In this document: positions 55,738 through 64,000 of the stretch, one piece after another | Layout of the letters: each line of letters begins with the position of its first letter | How positions within the stretch are numbered: position 1 is the stretch's first letter | DNA from: Hirudo medicinalis | Taxonomy: Eukaryota; Annelida; Clitellata; Hirudinida; Hirudinidae | Direction: 5' to 3' | Assembly: GCA_011800805.1 (NCBI GenBank) | Contig: MPNW01000031.1 | Coordinates: 131,925 to 195,924, forward strand | Length of the DNA: 64,000 nucleotides | Translations under genes and position numbers: made by a program | Notes under the pieces: generated by a model | What the model was told of the DNA's origin: nothing | The model's database searches: none | The model's input: the letters and a program-made list of their open reading frames with translations, nothing else

Positions 55738-56902
55738 AGTTTCGGCAGCGGCTTTAATAGAACCACGCGACGCTGGAAAGTGAACTTTGCTGAATGTCAA
55801 TACAAACTTGTTAAGTTCTTATAGATAGGCTAAAGCTCAAGAGCGATTCTTCGTTCCATAGATTAACATTCCATAGATAAATTGATTCTTAAATAAGATT
55901 CAAAAAGTAGGCATTTTTGTATCATAATATTGCTATAATATACGGTGCTTTAGGTGTTTTGAGGCTTTATTTTTATTGAACCATGTTTGAAGCTGAGATC
56001 AGCGCATTAATAATTGCTAACAATTATATAGGTAATTCCATTATATTAAATCGTCAATCAAAATTTCTGATTATACATTTGAAAGTAAGTAAAAAATAAT
56101 TATTTTCAAACAAATTGAATGATCCAATGACCACTGATAACACAAACGTGTAGTCGACCAATGACAATATTATGATGATTTTTGCTTTCAAATTTTCCAG
56201 ATTTATTAAAAAAAAAATTTGTTCACCTTTGGCAAAGGGTTAAGAATGACTTAAAAATTATATTTTGCTGAGATGTGTAATTATAAAATTTTGGCCATTT
56301 CTTAAATGCGTAATTATGGCTTCCAATTTTATTATATTTATTTACTTATTTGATTAAAGTCCGTTGCATGACTAGGACGATTTGGACTTGGCTTCTAATT
56401 TAGCTTCAATAGTGTTATAAATCAGTGACTTTTAATTTTTGGTAAATTTGTAGGATTCATCAAAATGTTAAAAAGTTATTATTCACTGCTTAAGTAAATT
56501 CAATGTAATAATGATAAAAAAAAGTATTAGAGTCGTTTTTGTTCCATTCGAACTTCAAGACTGCTGCAGGACTTAATAGAAGCTATCATGGGAGAGGGAA
56601 GCTTTCAAGGCAGTATGTAATTTAGGCAAAAAACATTTTCAGTTATTATCAATTATTGTAATATATATTTTAATAAATTTAAAACCAAATATTTTATTGT
56701 TTTTATTAAACTTCTATGATAAAATGTTTTGACCCAGATGATAAATGTTTTCAATTCAGTACGTTCGAACGATATTTTGCCCTAGGGGGGCGCGTACGGT
56801 ATATTGGATACTTACTGCGCAAATACAACTTTTAAAACTGTCCAAAACAAGGCTAGAAACAAAATATTTAAGCCGCGACTCATAATATTAGGAGGGACAA
56901 CC
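55738..56902. other. intergenic between divergent AFG1L and MED19
   Basis: AT-rich with no repeat or exon recognised. Both promoters are expected here. Confidence 0.45.
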
Positions 56903-58331
56903 ATGTCTGACATCAGTCGCCAAAGTTCTCCGAAATCAAGCCCTAGAGGCTCGAGAAGCCCCGCATATCCAAGGCAAGATTCTACAGGTACATTGAAAAC
57001 GACTATCACCTTAGGAAAAAAACCATCGGTGTTCCAGGGAGGAACGTTTTATCTCATGAGAGATCCACCAGGTTATTTTTTTTATTAGATAAATCTTAAT
57101 GTGAACGAAGTTGGTTAGATTTTATTACTTGACGGAATAAAAAAAATAGTTAGAATAGCTAGTAGAATATAGAAACTTATATGTGCCATATTTGAGCATC
57201 TAAGAAAACTATATAAATGAATCTCAACATTTCAGTAACCTTAAGCTTTGCAAGATAGAAATTGCAAGTAGTTAATTTTTTTCACAAACATGAAACATGA
57301 GAAATGGCATTTTTCATATTCTTTGTTTGGCTTTTAAAAGTGCTGAATTAAGTTTATGATTTTAAATATGTTTGCTAATTGATTGGCTACAATTTATTTT
57401 GAATTTGCAAATTTCAGAGTCCAGTGAGATAACAGGCTTAACCAATTTGATGGCCCATCACAATCTAGAACATTCTTATAACAAATTCAGCAACAGGAAG
57501 CTTAAGGAAGAGCTTAGTGCATTTCTTCCAAACCTTCCTGGCAACATCGACATACCTGGATCAGTAGACAACAGGTTGGAATTGTTATTGCTGTTGTTAC
57601 AGTATTTTGCATTATTATTTAAATTATTGTGGTGCTGATTTTTTAATGTCTAAGGTTTCAAATAATGTTTGATCCAAGATATTGCAGCTATACATCCTTT
57701 TTTTTTTACAGATATTGTAATACATTTGTATTCTAATAATCAACTCATTTTGCAGCTCGTTGAGATCTCTTATTGAAAAGCCACCGATAACAAATAAGGA
57801 ATTGCACCAACTTTCTGCCTCAGCCCTTGTTGGGTTTAAGCTCCACCCAGGACCTGTAAGCTTTTTTCACCTCAAGCATGGAAGATGTCATACACTGAAG
57901 ATTTTAAATTTTTTTTCAGTTGCCCGAGCAATACAGAAGTGTCCATGAAACGACTCAGCCGAAGAAGAAACATAAAAGGAAACGAGACAACAAGGAAGGC
58001 AGCACTCAAGAAAACCAAGGTGGAACATTTGTCAATATTCTCAAATGTCAAAATTCATAAATGTTACTCAAAAACTAATATTTAAATAGATTTTAAAAAC
58101 ATTTACAATGCTTGGAAAATACATGACTTTATTTCAGGCAATACTACTGATGACTCGATGGCTGATTATAAGAGAGCTAAAAAGGCCAAGAGGTCCGACG
58201 AAGAGAGGAAGAAACGCAAAAAGGAGAAGAAACGAAAGAAAGAAAAAGAAAAGGATTTCATTCAGCAGACATTGATGATGGATCCCTCATCTATGTCAAG
58301 CACACCCGTACCTCCTATTAAGTTTGGCTAG
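56903..58331 (+). CDS. MED19: Mediator complex subunit 19
   Basis: Five exons: 56903-57071, 57418-57574, 57756-57855, 57920-58019 and 58138-58331. They total 720 nt, 239 aa (human 244). MED19 sits in the head module of Mediator and contacts the hook and RNA polymerase II. Conserved core: FYLMRDPP, SSEITGLTNLMAHHNLEHSY, LSAFLPNLPGNIDIPGS, SSLRSLIEKPPI, GFKLHPGPLPEQYR. A typical Lys/Arg-rich tail (KKKHKRKRD, then KKRKKEKKRKKEKEKD) follows. The human Pro-rich N-terminus is replaced by a Ser/Arg-rich one with SPKSSPRGSRSP. All joins are in phase. Confidence 0.96.
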
Positions 58332-60624
58332 AGTTTCAACTACTGGGATGCCCGTCGTCATTATTTCAGGCATTCGACATTCTCTGACGAGTGCTCATCG
58401 CCAATTTGCCTAGATGTTGGCCAATTGCTCGGAATGTAAATAGATTGTTAATACATTGTTTGACATATGAAGCTAAGTTCGAATGCATGATCATTTCTTA
58501 TCACGGTTGTTGTGGCCACGAGGAGTTTGTTCTTTTGTCTATCAGATAGTATCAAATATTTGCCTTGTGACACAAGAAGTGTTTTTTTTTTGTTTCTTAA
58601 CATTTGAATCAAGCAGTTAAAAATATCTGCTGAATGCAAGGTTTGTTTTTCTAGGAGGGTTTGTTTGCCTTAAAATCAAGTCTAATGACCGAAACACGTC
58701 TGTAACTGCATGCACGAAATGCAGTGTCACCAAGTCCAAGTGTCTATGTCATGATAAATCAGCAAATCTCTTTTAGTCGATTCTATGAGCATTTCAGCAG
58801 ATGTAATCAACTGATCGATTCTTCAGAGAATGAATTGACTGTTCCAATCAACTTTTCAGCCACAAGAAACCTGCACAGAAATGCCATTGAACAGATTCTT
58901 GTCAGTAATCCCCGATTACTTCTGCTGTTGCTAACCTATCAATTTTCTGCAATGATAAGGTTTCCAGTAATTAGCAATGATTTAAGTTTTACTTTGCTTA
59001 CTGAACAATACCGGTAATACCATCAGGTTTCAGCCAATCTCTCAAGTTCAAAAACTTTTAAGCTGGCATCAACTTGTGCTCGAAGAAACGAAATTCATGT
59101 CTTGGACCATTAACTGACAAGAATACAGATCGCTTGCAAGATGGAAAACAAGCCAATGATCTCTATTGCAGTACCTCCGGGACTCTCGAGTTTACTTTTA
59201 ATCATGTTGACCGAAACTAGATTGAGTTGACGGATTTCTTCCAAGGATCTATGACAAGTCTTTTGGGAGCACATTTGGAAAAGTCCACGGGGGGAGGGGG
59301 GCAGAAGAACATCGGCCCCCAATGACGTCCCTGCACCCTGCAGGGCTGGTGGGCTGGATAACTTTTGAGATGCTTGCATTCCACTACGTTTTTTTAGAGT
59401 CACAGGTATTTTTCAAAATTAAAGAATTTTGTTGTAAATTAAGAACAATGGGGAAGGATGCAAATCAGCTCATTCTCTGAAGATGACCTTTCATGTCAAC
59501 TCAGTCAACCACGCCGATCCCTCTGTAAGCGAAATGACGCAGTGGACCAAGATGGGATCCCGAAAATAGAGCGTTTCCGTTAAGATCCTCGATGACTTTA
59601 CTGATATCTCATTAGATTGAGTTTGTCGACTGACAGACCTGGGGTACTTGGTCCTTGTACTCGAGTACCGATTGTAGTATTCGCATATTGTACTCGCACT
59701 TGTACCTCGAGTACTTGTACTTGGACAGAGTATTTGTACTTCATTGAATCTTGAGTACTTCTGCTTGTACTTGGACCTTGAATACTTGTACTCGTACTTG
59801 GGCCTTGAAAACTTGTACTCATACTTGGACCTTGAGTAATTGTACTTGAGCCTCAGTACTTGGCCCCAGCTCTGTCGACTGCATTGCGCAATGGGAAAGA
59901 CCGGCATGTAGATGCTAGCTCGTTAAAAGCCACATAGTTTTCCATATTCTTCTTAGCTCACTGGCAGGGGTCAACGGAACCCCCGAAAATGACGTACCTG
60001 CTCTCTGGTAGGGAGCCGCCACTTGTTCTAAATCGCATATTACACGATGTTGTTTAATTTGTAAGCTCTTTTCACCTGTTCGCAGCAGGCACACTTGAAA
60101 GCCCACTCGCTACGTTCAACATCACACCGCCACATCATTTAGTATCGGGAAATTTTTAATATTAATAAAGTTAAAATCCCAACTGCTTTTTAAGTGAACA
60201 TTGGAAAGGGTCTCAAAAATTGATTGATCAGTACAAATATAGATTCAACAATGTAATATTAATAACGATTGTAACGAAAATAACAATACCAACGAATAAT
60301 AAATATAACAATAATATTTAAAAAAGGCTGTCAACAGATGTTCAATGAGCAGATCGCTGCGTTTGCCGTTTTAACCTGCTTAGTCATTGCAGTCAGCAAC
60401 TGGCGAGCAGGCATTAATAATAACTTTTTTGCTACATTTATATTTGGTCGTCTTGTTTGTAAGATAAGAAGTAAATTAAAATCTAGCTAATTATCATTGA
60501 CATAAAAAGAAATCAGGTTCTAAGCTAAATTGAAAAATAAATCATTAAGTCTGATAGGTTTTAAAATATATGTGAAAAGTGTATGTGTTTCTTACCAGAG
60601 AGACATTTTGCATACGTTTGAACC
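58332..60624. other. intergenic, repeat-rich, no gene supported
   Basis: Beyond the MED19 3' UTR this holds a GTACTTG-type minisatellite (59641-59870). Two GC-rich patches share CCCCC..AATGACGT.CCTG (about 59315 and 59980) and look like pieces of a mobile element. Scattered short open frames lack support. Confidence 0.45.
59641..59870. repeat. degenerate GTACTTG/TACTCG minisatellite
   Basis: Units of about 30 bp built on TTGTACTCGTACTTGGACCT and GAGTACTTGTAC alternate irregularly. The minus strand would read as Ser/Thr/Gln-rich repeats, but with stops and no gene context. Confidence 0.85.
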
Positions 60625-62398
<1,774 letters not shown>

Positions 62399-62627
62399 AT
62401 TCCGGCGCAGCTTTCGCTTTCGTAACTTCATTAATTTTCCTTCTAAAACCAAAATCGTATCAACTCATTTATGGTTTCGGTGTAGCAGTTTATAGTAATT
62501 GTATCTTGTTGCCATTGAAATAGCAACTATTTTCTACGATCATTTACCTGTAAAATAGATGGAGTGACTCATTCTGCCTGGTAGGCCGATGCAATATATT
62601 TTCCTTTGGGGGCGATGCTGTGAGAAG

Positions 62628-63957
62628 ATGTCGTCTTATTTGAAAGGAAATTATTTTGTGCTGATGTTATTAAGCTTGTTGGTCTTGATTGCTCTTTCAA
62701 AAAGCGATCACCTTGGTAAAGTGAAGAGCCGATTTTTTTACTGATGATAATTCATTCATTCGTAATGAATAGCTCTTAATAAATACTGACAACAAAGGAT
62801 AAGTCAGTTTGTATCACACAGAACGATATCCGGAAATAAATAATCTGATATCGTCAACTTCGTTACTGCGGCAACAAAAAGCAGTCGAAGAATTAATAGC
62901 GAGAAAGCTTGGTAAACGGGCAAGAGATTTCTTAATTTTCTTGGATCCAAATGTTGGCCCAACCAATAAAAACACTTTCAAGGTAGACAAGTGTCATACT
63001 TAGTTTAAGTGGAATTTCTACAGTGATAAATTAGAAGTAAGCATTCAAAACTTTCTTCCAACCTATGCAGATCCAAACAAACACCTCTACATATGTATCA
63101 ATTGTTGGTAACAATGCCATTTCTGCATCTTGGGGGTTCCATTATTATTTAAAAAATGTTGTCGGAGCTCACATATCATGGGATGGGGAGTGGTTGGATG
63201 TGCCAGCTGAATGGCCATTTGTACCAGGGGGAGAAATATCAATTACCTCCAATGATAAGCAAGTATTATTTATTATTAGTTGTGAAGAAATGATGCATCT
63301 CAAAATTATAGAAAATTTGGTGATACCCTTAAGCACCTCGGATACCAGTGTGGTTCCAAATAGACCACTTTATAATGACAAGTAAATAAAATTTCAGATT
63401 TCGCTATATGGAAAACATGTGCACATTTAGTTATTCATATCAGTGGTATGACTGGCAATCCTGGGAAAAACACATAGACTGGATGGCTCTAAATGCAATC
63501 AACCTTCCTCTTGCATCCTCTGGACAGGAAGAAATTTGGAGGAGGGTAAATGGATTAACAACTTTATATAATTTGTACAGTGATTGCTATAAAAAGCATT
63601 TGTTGTATCTTTGTATATTATTTATTTATATACATTGAAATACATTGAAATATATTCACAGGTCTTCATGAAACTTGGCTTCAGTTTGGATGAAATTCAA
63701 GATTATTTCACAGGATCAGCTTTTCTAGCCTGGAATAGAATGGGAAACATAAAGAAGTGGGGAGGGCAAATATCAATAAAGTGGCTCAAGGATCAGGCAT
63801 CATTGCAGGCAAAGATCCTTGAAAGAATGAGGGATTTTTCAATGCTTCCAATCATTCCGGCTTTTGCAGGATTCGTTCCTGAGGGAATAACCAGACTTTA
63901 TCCTCATGCAAAAACATACAAACTTCCATCTTGGAATAAATTCAATAGCTCTTACAG
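62628..63957 (+). CDS. NAGLU: alpha-N-acetylglucosaminidase, 5' part (runs off window)
   Basis: Exons: 62628-62715 (signal peptide with [12 protein letters not shown]), 62822-62982, 63071-63258, 63398-63545 and 63662-63957. The gene continues past the window end. NAGLU is a lysosomal GH89 enzyme removing N-acetylglucosamine from heparan sulfate. Aligned segments: [104 protein letters not shown] and SYRW. The intron after SNDK uses donor GCAAGT, which is needed to keep phase. Catalytic glutamates of GH89 lie further downstream, outside the window. Confidence 0.95.
63259..63397 (+). other. probable GC-AG intron in NAGLU
   Basis: The donor reads AATGATAA|GCAAGT, the consensus GC donor. It joins phase 2 to TTTCAG|A and gives DKFRYMENM, matching the family spacing without gaps. 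A GT alternative five bases on breaks the frame. Confidence 0.75.
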
Positions 63958-64000
63958 GTGGACTACTAATAATTAAAATTTAATACTTTAATAATTATTA

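Noticed and set aside
58724..59017. 97-codon open frame after MED19
   Set aside because: No recognisable motif or splice support, and the composition looks like translated non-coding DNA.
59491..59907. Ser/Tyr/Lys repeat protein on the minus strand
   Set aside because: It is a frame through the GTACTTG minisatellite; other frames are equally repetitive, and no gene context exists.

Overview
The window is nuclear DNA of an invertebrate metazoan: AT-rich, with small exons, GT-AG introns of about 45-1100 bp, abundant (ATT)n microsatellites, and LINE and tRNA-derived SINE copies in introns and intergenic space. A TARP/stargazin-type gene, an LRP-like YWTD receptor, PRPF8, MED19, NAGLU and others fit an animal, probably a bilaterian. 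I cannot name the species. There are two assembly gaps (229 and 500 N).

Layout. 0-2.7 kb: the 3' end of a PATL1-like mRNA-decay gene (+), then intergenic DNA with a small inverted-repeat element. 2.7-12.9 kb: a YWTD-propeller transmembrane receptor (-), with two LINE remnants in introns. 14.8-16.4 kb: a complete CDK (+). 16.6-20.1 kb: a complete ZCCHC4 rRNA m6A methyltransferase gene (-), tail to tail with the CDK. 20.6-21.7 kb: LINE reverse-transcriptase debris. 22.3-27.0 kb: two tandem EndoU endoribonuclease genes (+). 27.8-30.2 kb: an MMD/PAQR membrane protein (-). 31.8-34.2 kb: an unrecognised single-pass membrane protein with a long tail (+). 34.9-37.2 kb: a TARP-like AMPA-receptor/calcium-channel gamma subunit (-) with a giant tail ending TTPV. 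38.0-47.0 kb: the complete spliceosome core gene PRPF8 (-), head to head with DHRS7 (+, 47.4-49.9 kb). 51.2-55.7 kb: AFG1L mitochondrial ATPase (-), its C-terminus lost in a gap. 56.9-58.3 kb: MED19 (+). 60.6-62.4 kb: a REEP5/6-like ER-shaping gene (+). 62.6 kb to the end: the 5' part of NAGLU (+).

This is an ordinary eukaryotic gene neighbourhood, not an operon. The genes span RNA metabolism (PATL1, ZCCHC4, EndoU, PRPF8, MED19), membranes and signalling (LRP-like, MMD, TARP, REEP), and mitochondrial or lysosomal work (AFG1L, NAGLU), with no sign of a shared pathway. Most exon joins were checked by reading-frame phase and by family alignment from memory.

Points of interest: the tandem EndoU pair, one copy carrying seven KKSEEL-type hexapeptides; two probable GC-AG introns; a 16-bp palindromic poly(A) signal shared by convergent genes; a 224-bp near-perfect palindrome; a SINE family; and four single-base frame breaks. 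One of those breaks lies in the essential PRPF8 gene, so assembly error is the likely cause of all four.
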